Source: JBIOJM01 sp044450785
Lineage (GTDB): Bacteria; Planctomycetota; Planctomycetia; Isosphaerales; Isosphaeraceae
DNA: 64,000 nt
Direction: 5' to 3'
NCBI GenBank assembly: GCA_044450785.1
Contig: JBIOJM010000003.1
Location: 1 to 64,000, forward strand
Shown piece after piece: positions 1-7,169 of this stretch. A model generated the notes under the pieces. The model worked only from the letters and a program-made list of their open reading frames with translations, did not search any database and was not told where the DNA came from. Each line of letters opens with the position of its first letter. Within the stretch, counting starts at the first letter, position 1. The position numbers and the translations under genes are program-made.

Positions 1-545
1 GCTGCGCGCCGGGTAAACTGCGGCCACGTTCCGCGCTCAATGTAACTGGTCCCATCGCGGTCTCATTCGCTCCGTTTGGGGTTCGGCGAGGGGTTACCGG
101 CGACCGCCGCCGAGATGTGTGTAACGACGAGGGCGTTGCCTTGGGCTGACATGTTACTGCCCCTGCGGGGCGACGGCGCAACGGCGCAACTTCGAGATTC
201 CCGCGTGACGCCGGCCTGCTCGTGATTGACGCACGTACACTTTGCACGTCCGGTTTCGGCGATTAGTCGCAAGAGCGGGCGCGTTTGTGCCGATCATAGT
301 GAATGTGTAAGAAGACCAATGCGCCCGGGCGGTGTGCTGGCTCGGCGTGTTGCCGCGTAGGCGGCGATCCGCGTCCGCACCACTTGAGCCATGGCCCGCG
401 AGGGGCGACCCCCTCGCTCTCGGCCCGGCCTCGTCAGGAAGGACGTGGCGGCCGAATCACCGTCCAACGGTTCGGTTTGGTAGGTCCACGCGTGCACGCT
501 TTGTTGCGCGGCGCTGGGCGTGAACCTGGGAAAGGAGTTCCCTAC
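1..545. other. Non-coding or unassigned left edge
   Basis: I see no convincing gene here. Open frames on both strands are short and Arg/Pro-rich in the way of out-of-frame GC-rich DNA. The last 15 bases hold a good ribosome binding site (aaaggag) for the secreted protein that follows, so its promoter should lie in this stretch, but I could not pick a clear -35/-10 pair. Confidence 0.5.
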
Positions 546-1316
546 ATGCGTTTCCAAGCTCGTTTGCTCCTGGGTGTTTGCGGTCTGGCGTTAGCCGTTC
601 CGGCCGCGGCGGTGGCAGCCCCTCTCGGCGATGACGAGGCGGGCTACGCGGTTGCCGGTGGGCAGCCTCAGCCTGCGCCCCACCACCACAAGGGGCTATT
701 CGGCCGGCGACATTGCGTCGAGTGCCAGCGCGCTTATGCGAAATCGCACGACGGCGTGGACATTCCCGCGCCGCCGCCGATCGAGGCCGGTGCGGTGATG
801 CGCGGTCAGGTGGTCGGCTCACAGGGTGTCCCGTGTGCAAATTGCCCGGGTAACGTGATCACGTCGGGACCGGTCATGAGCGCAAGCGCTCACGCGCCGG
901 GCTACGCGGTAGTTGGCGGGCCGGGCGCCATGGCGAGCGTCGACGCGCCGGGTTATGCCGTGGTCGGTGAGACCGCTTCGGGCCCCGAGCCGGCCCCGAT
1001 CGGCGTCTACAGGGCTGGCCAGGGCCAGCCGGGTGACCCCCGCATGGCCGCGATGGGGCACCGGCCTGGCGCCGGAGCAGGAGCTTACGACCCGTCAGTC
1101 GTCCCCACCGGTCTACCGCCGGCCCAAGTCGCGCTGGCTGGCCCCGGGCACGATCGCCCTCATATCATCAGCCACTTGTTCGGGATCCCGAGATTCGGGC
1201 AAATCCGGCGCGAGCTCGAGGACAAGGAGCGCCAGAAGCACGCCGCGATCGCCTACGACCAGACCATTCAGCCGGTCACGGCGCTGCCGGCGTCGGTGGT
1301 CTACGGCAAGAAATAG
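546..1316 (+). CDS. Secreted hypothetical protein with APGYAVVG repeats
   Basis: A 256-residue protein of unknown function. The frame stays open upstream, but the ATG at 546 has an aaaggag ribosome binding site at the right distance and starts a textbook signal peptide (MRFQARLLLG, then an Ala/Val/Leu core ending near VAAP). The mature part is Pro/Gly/Ala-rich and holds two short Cys pairs (HCVECQ and VPCANCP) and three related short repeats (AGYAVAGG, APGYAVVGG, APGYAVVGE). The C-terminal 60 residues are more ordered, with a charged helix around RRELEDKERQKHAA. No enzymatic motif is visible. The Cys pairs could bind metal or cofactor or form disulfides outside the cytoplasm. It is followed by a strong terminator, so it is probably its own transcription unit. 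Confidence 0.75.
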   Translation: MRFQARLLLGVCGLALAVPAAAVAAPLGDDEAGYAVAGGQPQPAPHHHKGLFGRRHCVECQRAYAKSHDGVDIPAPPPIEAGAVMRGQVVGSQGVPCANCPGNVITSGPVMSASAHAPGYAVVGGPGAMASVDAPGYAVVGETASGPEPAPIGVYRAGQGQPGDPRMAAMGHRPGAGAGAYDPSVVPTGLPPAQVALAGPGHDRPHIISHLFGIPRFGQIRRELEDKERQKHAAIAYDQTIQPVTALPASVVYGKK

Positions 1317-1319
1317 CAC

Positions 1320-1414
1320 GGAGGACGGAGGACGGAGGAAAGACCCGGAAGGACGGAGGAAAGACCGATCCTCTGATTTCTTCCGCCCTCTCTTCTCCGC
1401 CCTCCGCCCTTCCG
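1320..1414. repeat. Heptamer GGAGGAC tandem repeat with pyrimidine-rich counterpart
   Basis: Three 7-base GGAGGAC/GGAGGAA units run from 1320 to 1340, followed by related purine-rich sequence to about 1364. A pyrimidine-rich stretch at 1377-1414 repeats the near-complement (CCGCCCT units), so the two halves could pair imperfectly. It lies between the stop codon of the first secreted protein and its terminator. Confidence 0.6.
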
Positions 1415-1428
1415 AAATGGTGAAGATG

Positions 1429-1470
1429 GACCGGTCCCTCGGACTGTAGCGAGGGACCGGTCTTTTTTTT
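1429..1470 (+). terminator. Rho-independent terminator
   Basis: A perfect 13-base-pair stem (1429-1441 with 1450-1462), an 8-base loop and eight T residues at 1463-1470. It sits about 110 bases after the stop codon of the secreted protein ending at 1316. This is the clearest terminator in the window. Confidence 0.92.
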
Positions 1471-1787
1471 ATGCGCCGACCGGACGATTCGTTCTAGATC
1501 GAGGTGGATCCGGGCCGATGGACAGTCACAAGGCCAAGTCACGGACCGAGGCCGCAACCGCGCCAGGGCCCCACCGGTCGACGCAGCACCACGGTCTAAC
1601 AACTCGCGGTCCCGCTTCGAATCGGATCGGGTGGATGGCCGGTGGAGCGCTTGCTGCTGGCCAGGCGTTGATTTGTGATGGCCCGGGGCTGATCGTGTCG
1701 TCCGCGCGCAGGAAGGCTCGGGCACGTCCGTCGCTTGATTCCAGACATTCCAGGAGGGCTTCATGGAAGTCAATTGAGGGATAGACT

Positions 1788-2738
1788 ATGTGTTTCGGAA
1801 AATGGCGAGGGATGCCACTCGCACTCTCACTGGCTGTCGCCCTAGGGCTGGGTCTGGGATGGGCGAGCTCGGCTCGGGCGGATGGGCTTCTGATCGGGCA
1901 GACGATTCCGCGTGTGGTGGATGCCTACGACTTCACGACCGGCCGGCCCTACAAAGCGCCGCCAGTCCCCTACGGCCACTATGCCAAGGATTATCTCGCC
2001 GACGCCGACAAGTCCTTGGGCTGCGTGAGCTGCCGGCTGCACGCTCTCGCGGGAGGTGGTGGCATGGGACACGGATTGTTCCACCACGGTAACGGCGCCG
2101 GTCATTGCGACGGCGATGGCTGCGGACACGGCTCGGGGTTGTTCGCACATCAAGGGGGCGCGCCGTGCGGCGTTGCCGGCTGCTGCGGCGGGATCGGCTG
2201 CGGACTGCTGGGTCATCACAGTGAAGCCGTCGGCTCGGCCGGCCATGGATCCGGCACGGCCGGCTACGCGTGCACCCAGCCGCAACCCACCGCACAGGCC
2301 GTTGCACAGCCGTCGGCACAGTCGGTCTGCGGACAGCCCGGCTGCAAGGTGAAGGCGCGGCATTCGCACATGGGCCACATGGCCGGTGCGATCCGGTGCG
2401 GGCAGTGCGGCGGTGCGGGATGTGGCGCGTGCCGAGGCATGGGCGCGAGTGGCCTCTGCGGTGATCCCGGCTGCGGCAAGACCCACGGTCACGGTCAAGG
2501 TACGGGTTGCGGGTTCTGTGGAGGCAAGGGTTGCGGGCACTGCCTTGCGGGGCTCGGCTCGAAGCTGCACGGAAAGCTGGCCTCGCTGACAGGTGGGTTG
2601 CACAAGCCGAAGATTAGCTGGTTCGTCGGGGCCGGCGGGCCGGTTCCGTTGACGCCGGGCTATGTGCCCTACGTGGTAACGACCCGCTCTCCCCGTGAGT
2701 TCTTCGCCTTCGCGCCCATGAATCCAAACGATCGCTGA
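1788..2738 (+). CDS. Secreted Cys/Gly/His-rich protein with CxxC motifs
   Basis: A 316-residue protein of unknown function. The ATG at 1788 has a gaggg ribosome binding site 7 bases upstream and opens a signal peptide (LALSLAVALGLGLGW, cleavage near SARA-DG). The central part is very rich in Gly, His and Cys. It carries many CxxC or CxxxxC pairs (LGCVSCRL, RCGQCGGAGCGACRG, CGDPGCGKTHGHG, CGFCGGKGCGHC), some resembling the CxxCxGxG knuckles of DnaJ-type zinc domains. The C-terminus (GGPVPLTPGYVPYVVTT...FAPMNP) is low in Cys and looks folded. The number of His and Cys residues suggests metal binding or disulfide cross-linking at the cell surface; this is inference. A 1.5-kb region of out-of-frame ORFs covers it on the minus strand. 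Confidence 0.75.
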   Translation: MCFGKWRGMPLALSLAVALGLGLGWASSARADGLLIGQTIPRVVDAYDFTTGRPYKAPPVPYGHYAKDYLADADKSLGCVSCRLHALAGGGGMGHGLFHHGNGAGHCDGDGCGHGSGLFAHQGGAPCGVAGCCGGIGCGLLGHHSEAVGSAGHGSGTAGYACTQPQPTAQAVAQPSAQSVCGQPGCKVKARHSHMGHMAGAIRCGQCGGAGCGACRGMGASGLCGDPGCGKTHGHGQGTGCGFCGGKGCGHCLAGLGSKLHGKLASLTGGLHKPKISWFVGAGGPVPLTPGYVPYVVTTRSPREFFAFAPMNPNDR

Positions 2739-2817
2739 GTCGACCGTGAGCGGCACGGCGCTAGCCGCCGGTGATCCCAACCTTCGCGCCCATGAATCCA
2801 AACGATCGGTGAGTCGA
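2708..2817. repeat. 37-bp direct duplication of the gene end
   Basis: The last 31 coding bases plus 6 bases after the stop (2708-2744) recur at 2781-2817 with one mismatch (c in TGA-preceding codon replaced by g). The second copy lies downstream of the stop codon and would encode the same FAPMNPNDR tail. It is a short tandem duplication or the remnant of a lost paralogue. Confidence 0.85.
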
Positions 2818-2895
2818 AGCAAAGTCACGAGCCGCCGGGGCCGCCTGACCGGCCGCTCGTTTTTCGATAGGTGAGAGAGCCGAGGAGGAGAGCTC

Positions 2896-3459
2896 ATGGA
2901 ACGCCCATGGAGATGGTTGGGAGAGGGTCGGGGACGAGGCTGGACACGCCGCGGGCCGGCGTTAGCCGGCTTTGGCATTGCGGCGCTTTGGGGTGTCATG
3001 GCGAGTGCTCCCGCCTGGGCCCAGCCTCCCCAGCCCTTCGTCCGGGACATCACCGAGCGCAGCGGGTTGCTGATGCGGTTCGCCTCAAGCCCGGAAGTCC
3101 TACCCCCTGACCCGCGCCGCGACAATTTCTACGGCACGCGGTATGCCGACAGCGGTCAGGTGAAGCACCCCAATTGGGTCTTTACCCAGGGATTGTACGG
3201 CCTGGGATTGAAAGTGAACTCGACCCAGAGCGTCTATCCTTACTTCTACGGCATGCCGGGCCAGGGCACGATCGACTCGTCGAGCAGGCCGTGGCCACGA
3301 CCGCTCCGGTTCGTCCAGGGCCTGGCGCACCCCTTCCGCCCGGTCGGGATGTACTACTCGATGGGTTCTTACGTGCCGATCTACGACCTCGACCCGATCG
3401 CGCCGGGGCCTGGTCCGTATCCGTACCCGTTCTACTTCAACTGGTTGCACGGCGGATAA
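2896..3459 (+). CDS. Secreted hypothetical protein, Pro/Tyr-rich
   Basis: A 187-residue protein of unknown function. An aggagga ribosome binding site lies about 9 bases before the ATG. The N-terminus is Arg/Trp-rich (MERPWRWLGEGRGRG), followed by a hydrophobic stretch ending in ASAPAWAQ, so it is a signal peptide with a long n-region. The mature part has many Tyr, Pro and Gly residues (VYPYFYGMPGQGT, GPGPYPYPFYFNWLHGG) and no Cys. No catalytic motif is visible. It follows the Cys-rich secreted protein by about 160 bases in the same direction and precedes a GC-rich hairpin, so the two may be co-transcribed surface components. Confidence 0.72.
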   Translation: MERPWRWLGEGRGRGWTRRGPALAGFGIAALWGVMASAPAWAQPPQPFVRDITERSGLLMRFASSPEVLPPDPRRDNFYGTRYADSGQVKHPNWVFTQGLYGLGLKVNSTQSVYPYFYGMPGQGTIDSSSRPWPRPLRFVQGLAHPFRPVGMYYSMGSYVPIYDLDPIAPGPGPYPYPFYFNWLHGG

Positions 3460-3468
3460 GCACGATGC

Positions 3469-3494
3469 CCAGGGGCGGCCGCCGCCGCCCCTGG
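3469..3494. terminator. GC-rich hairpin between convergent genes
   Basis: A perfect 10-base-pair stem (3469-3478 with 3485-3494) and a 6-base loop lie between the ends of the plus-strand secreted gene (3459) and minus-strand htpG (3520). There is no T tract, so it may act as a bidirectional or factor-dependent terminator, or as a transcript-stabilising hairpin. Confidence 0.55.
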
Positions 3495-3519
3495 CCATGA
3501 ACCGGCGTCCCTCCCGGGC

Positions 3520-5445
3520 TCACGAGAGGATGAGCGGGGACCGCTTGTCGGCGGCCTCGGCCATGAACGACTGCACCCGGGCGACCATGTCTTCGGGCTC
3601 GGGCGTCGTGCCGTCGAGGATCATCGCGTTGGTCCAGAGCTGCAATGCGCACAGCTTGATGAATGCGTCGTGCTGCTCGTTGGCACTCAAGCGACAAAGG
3701 CGGCGAATCAAGGGCGCCCCTGGATTCACTTCCAGAATCCGCGGGCTCTCCGTGAATTCTTTGTTGGCCATCTTCAAGAGCCGCTGCATCTGAGTGCTCA
3801 AGCCCCCCTCGGTATTGACCAGGCAGCACGGGCTGTCGATCAGCCGCTTCGACTCGCGGACCTCGCTGACGCGTATCCCGAGGGCGGCCCGGAACAGGTC
3901 GAGCACCCTGGTGAATCCGCTTTCCTTCGCCGGCGATTCCACCGCGCCCTGGCCGGGTTCGGCCGTCGCCCCGGTCTCCGGGATTTCGACGTCGGCCGAG
4001 TCGATCGAGGTGAGCGCATTCCCCTGATACGCCTCCAGCGACCTGACGGCGAACTCGTCGATCGGGTCGGTGAGGTAGAGGACCTCCACTCCCCGGCGGC
4101 GAAAGATCTCGAGGTTGGGACTCTTGGCGATCGAGGCGAGGTCTGGGCCTCCCAGGTAATAGATCTGCTTCTGGCTGGCCGGCATCCGCGCGAGATAGGC
4201 GTCGAACGAGACGAGTGCCCGGGGGTCGTCGCCGCGTGAGGATGCAAACCGGAGCAGCTTGGCGATCCGCTCGCGGTTAGCGGGATCGACCACCAGGCCC
4301 TCCTTGATCATCCGGCCGAACTGGTCGTAGAACTTCCGGAACTCATCGGGATTGTCCCGGGCGAGGTGATCGAGGCGGTCGAGCACGCTTTTGACCAAGG
4401 ACGTGCGGATCTTGCGGATGACGCTGCTGTCCTGAAGGGTCTCGCGGGAAACGTTCAGCGGCAGATCCTCGGAATCGACCAGGCCGCGGAGGAAGCGGAG
4501 GTATTCGGGTAAGAGCTCGCGGCAGTCGCTCTGCACCAGCACTCGCCTGGCACAGAGATTCAGGCCGTGCTCGAGCCGGGCGAAACCCAGGCTTTCCATG
4601 TTGGTCGGTGGGCAATAGACGACTGCGCGAAACTGGATGGGTGAGTCGGCCGCCAGGTGGAGATGCCAGAGCGGCGTCTCCTCGGGGTGGTGGGTCAGGT
4701 GCTGGTAAAACCGGGTGTACTGCTCGTCGGTGACCTGGCTCTTGGGCTCGACCCAGATCGGCTTCTGATCGTTGATGACCTCCCCCGCCGGGCCCAGGCG
4801 GATGGGATAGGGAACGAAGCTCGAAAACCGCCGGACGATTTCCTTGATTCGCCATTCGCCGGCGAAATCCTTGGCATCCTCCTTGAGATGAAGGACCACT
4901 TCCGTGCCGCGCGGCGACGGGCCCAGGGCGGGCGTGATCGTGAACGTGCCGGTCCCTTCCGACTCCCATTCCCAGCCGGATTCCTCGGCGAAGCCGCGGC
5001 TGCGGACCCGCACCCGATCCGCGACCATGAACGCCGAGTAGAACCCGACGCCGAACTGGCCGATCAGCGACAGGTCAGCGTTGTCCTTGTCCTTGTCCTG
5101 GCGATTGGACGCGAAGGCCTTGAGGAACTCGACCGAGCCGCTGTGGGCGATCGTTCCCAGGTTTGTGACCAGCTCATCTCGGGTCATCCCCACTCCGGTG
5201 TCGCGAATGACGAGCTGCCGGTCGGCCTCGCGTCCCTCGATGACGATTTCGAGCGGGCCGGCCTCGCGCTGGGTTTCGTCAGTCAGCGAGATGTACCTCA
5301 TCTTGTCGAGGGCATCGGACGCGTTCGAGATCAGCTCGCGAACGGCGATCTCCCGGCTCTGGTACAGCGAATGAGAAAGCAGATGCAGAAGCTGCTTGAT
5401 CTCGGCCTGAAACGTGTATTCCTTGCGATCGGTTTCGGTTTTCAT
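3520..5445 (-). CDS. htpG: Chaperone HtpG (bacterial Hsp90)
   Basis: ATP-dependent molecular chaperone of the cytosol, 641 residues, a usual length for HtpG. The frame continues 49 codons upstream, but the ATG at 5445 starts the canonical N-terminus (YTFQAEIKQLLHLLSHSLYQ), so I use it. The GHKL ATPase domain is complete: ELISNASDALDKMR with the catalytic Glu and Mg-binding Asn, DTGVGM, LGTIAHSG and the lid motif GQFGVGFYSAFMV. The middle domain follows (LNVSRETLQ, LYLTDPIDEF), and the C-terminal dimerisation domain carries a shorter, more variable sequence. It is monocistronic and faces the secreted genes on its 3' side. Nothing unusual is seen. Confidence 0.97.
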   Translation of the reverse strand: MKTETDRKEYTFQAEIKQLLHLLSHSLYQSREIAVRELISNASDALDKMRYISLTDETQREAGPLEIVIEGREADRQLVIRDTGVGMTRDELVTNLGTIAHSGSVEFLKAFASNRQDKDKDNADLSLIGQFGVGFYSAFMVADRVRVRSRGFAEESGWEWESEGTGTFTITPALGPSPRGTEVVLHLKEDAKDFAGEWRIKEIVRRFSSFVPYPIRLGPAGEVINDQKPIWVEPKSQVTDEQYTRFYQHLTHHPEETPLWHLHLAADSPIQFRAVVYCPPTNMESLGFARLEHGLNLCARRVLVQSDCRELLPEYLRFLRGLVDSEDLPLNVSRETLQDSSVIRKIRTSLVKSVLDRLDHLARDNPDEFRKFYDQFGRMIKEGLVVDPANRERIAKLLRFASSRGDDPRALVSFDAYLARMPASQKQIYYLGGPDLASIAKSPNLEIFRRRGVEVLYLTDPIDEFAVRSLEAYQGNALTSIDSADVEIPETGATAEPGQGAVESPAKESGFTRVLDLFRAALGIRVSEVRESKRLIDSPCCLVNTEGGLSTQMQRLLKMANKEFTESPRILEVNPGAPLIRRLCRLSANEQHDAFIKLCALQLWTNAMILDGTTPEPEDMVARVQSFMAEAADKRSPLILS

Positions 5446-5772
5446 CGAGCGTGCGTCTCCATTTTTCCCACCATACTCTTCCCCTACCCCGCACGACCTA
5501 TTCTCGCGTGGATCGGGCGCGCAGGCCGTCACACTTGGTTCATCAAGTGAAAGGAACAGCAAGCCGCATACCAGCGGGTTGCTCATCCTCAACGCCTGAC
5601 CAAATCGAGGCTTACGCTAGAGCTTACCCGAACGCTCAGCCTCGAGCGACTGCCAAGATGAGCAAGTCGGCTGACAATTTGGCAAACAAGTCATGTGGTG
5701 TCCCGGGATCTGGGGAGCCGCTGAGGAACAGGTCGGAAATAACCTCCCGATTAAGCTCCTCTGGTTTTCCGG

Positions 5773-5832
5773 GTGCCACTGGCTCTGCCAGTGCCCACCC
5801 AAGCATGGGGACACTGGCATAGCCAGTGGCAC
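5773..5832. repeat. REP-like palindrome
   Basis: Two 21-base arms (5773-5793 and 5812-5832) are inverted complements with one mismatch, separated by an 18-base loop that can itself pair partly (ccca/tggg). The arms begin gtgccactggct and end agccagtggcac. Its shape fits a dispersed extragenic palindromic element. Confidence 0.75.
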
Positions 5833-5894
5833 ACAAATACGAAGTCGAGAAGTGATTTCGGGCCCGTTCCTGACAGTCGACTATTGAAGCGAAC

Positions 5895-6062
5895 AGACGG
5901 CTCCTCGGTGGTCGTCGGCTCGCCGCCGGTCAACAGATCGGCGAGCATCTCGGCGTCGCCAGCCGGCTCGCTGCCCGCGAGCCTGAGCAGGTCAAACGGA
6001 TTGAGCCGGTCGGTTTGGTCGGTCGCCACCCCGATCGGATCGAGAGCAATCGATCGGCAGAT
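5895..6062 (-). pseudogene. VirD4/TraG coupling-protein fragment
   Basis: About 55 codons on the minus strand read like the core of a type IV secretion coupling ATPase: IALDPIGVATDQTDRLNPFD followed by LL and a helix ending EMLADLLTGGEP. In intact members the LDP(F)G...D..NP.DLL string follows the Walker A region by some residues; neither Walker A nor Walker B is present here and the reading frame runs into unrelated sequence on both sides. I read it as the remnant of a conjugative element. The family assignment is from memory of the motif and is tentative. Confidence 0.4.
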
Positions 6063-6401
6063 GGATGCGTCGTCCATGCCCCTCGCGAATAAGTCATGAC
6101 TGGCACTGCACTCGCCCCTTGCACCGACTGGTAATCGCGTCCCAAGATGAGGAACGGCTGAAGGCGGTCGGATGGACCCTCTTCGCCAGGATAATGCCGT
6201 CTGATTGGCCACGCTTGGCCGCTCGCCCAAAAAAATGTCCCTGATGTGTCCATCGTGCGGTTTCTCATCGTTCTGCTAATTGAACGTTGCATACAGCGCG
6301 CAAGTTTTCGGTCCGCCATGCGTCTGAAATACGGGGTTCATCCGGGGCTCGATCTGTCGTTTTTCACGTAATGCTCAGTCGAAGTAGGGAAGGAGTCTGC
6401 C

Positions 6402-7169
6402 ATGCAGACCGAGAGCCAGCTTCCGGCTACCGTGGTGCAGACGACCGGCATCCGACTGATTCATGAACTCCGCGCGAAGCCGAATGACCCGGCGTGCATG
6501 GAGAGGATCGTAAACCACTACAGCCCTTTTGTTTGGGGATGGGCGACTCGAGTGGCGCCGGCCCAGGAGACGGCCGAAGAGATCACTCAGCGGTTCTACC
6601 TGAAGCTCTTCAAGCATGCCAACGGTAGCCTTCGGCTGAATTGCTCGCTCAAGCCGTGGATCGGAGTCGTAGTCAGACACATCGCGTTTGACCTGGGCCG
6701 GGAGAGGAAGAGGCGGCCGCGCACGGTCTCGTTCTCCGAGGAGGTGCTCAAGCGGATCGAATCCCCCGAGTCTCAGGCATTGCTTGTCGAGCAGCTCGAC
6801 CGGGCCGACCGGTGGGCTGCGATCGCGGCGAATCTCGACCTCGCCGAAGAATGGTCGGCGCATCGGGATGAGCTCCTGGCGTACCGAGCCCAGTATCTCC
6901 GAGCAGAGGAGCAGCTTCTGACCGACTCAAGATTTGAGGTGTCCACTTACATCGCGTTCCTGCTCATTGTCCGGGAAGGTTTCAAGCCCATCGACGTCGA
7001 GCGCGAGTTGAAGTTCAAGGCGAGGGGCTACTCCCCCGGTTATGCGAGCAAGTGCAGGTCCAAAGTTGAAAAGGCTCTCCTGAAGCGGATGGGGCTCGAG
7101 CCGAATGAATGGAGTCGGGCCCTCCTGGAATTGGTGGTGAGATATGGACGAATCTCACGTCTCGCGTGA
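6402..7169 (+). CDS. ECF-type RNA polymerase sigma factor
   Basis: A 255-residue sigma-70 family regulator, longer than a typical 170-200 aa ECF sigma. The aaggag site upstream of the ATG supports the start. Region 2 spans roughly residues 25-110: YSPFVWGWA, the core-binding stretch EEITQRFYLKLFK and the -10 recognition helix LKPWIGVVVRHIAFDLGRER followed by basic residues. The spacer holds an unusual helix (about residues 130-180). A region-4-like helix-turn-helix is at the C-terminus (ARGYSPGYASKCRSKVEKALLKRMG), but its turn is not canonical. The stop overlaps the start of the downstream kinase by 26 bases, so the two proteins are translationally coupled; the kinase has an anti-sigma-like N-terminus and may control this sigma factor. 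Confidence 0.82.
   Translation: MQTESQLPATVVQTTGIRLIHELRAKPNDPACMERIVNHYSPFVWGWATRVAPAQETAEEITQRFYLKLFKHANGSLRLNCSLKPWIGVVVRHIAFDLGRERKRRPRTVSFSEEVLKRIESPESQALLVEQLDRADRWAAIAANLDLAEEWSAHRDELLAYRAQYLRAEEQLLTDSRFEVSTYIAFLLIVREGFKPIDVERELKFKARGYSPGYASKCRSKVEKALLKRMGLEPNEWSRALLELVVRYGRISRLA

Larger units (their letters stand above)
5446..6401. other. Gene-free interval with repeat and gene remnant
   Basis: Nearly 1 kb without an intact gene between htpG and the sigma factor. It holds a 21-bp-arm palindrome (5773-5832) and a minus-strand fragment that reads like part of a VirD4/TraG coupling protein (5895-6062). Two similar short strings (aacaagtcatg near 5688 and aataagtcatg near 6090) flank this material. 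The final 150 bases must contain the sigma-factor promoter; the ribosome binding site aaggag is clear just before 6402. Confidence 0.55.

Noticed and set aside
1842..3125. 427-residue minus-strand frame across the secreted genes
   Set aside because: It is Arg/Ala-rich antisense of two genes with signal peptides and ribosome binding sites, has no recognisable domain, and is typical of GC-rich mirror frames.
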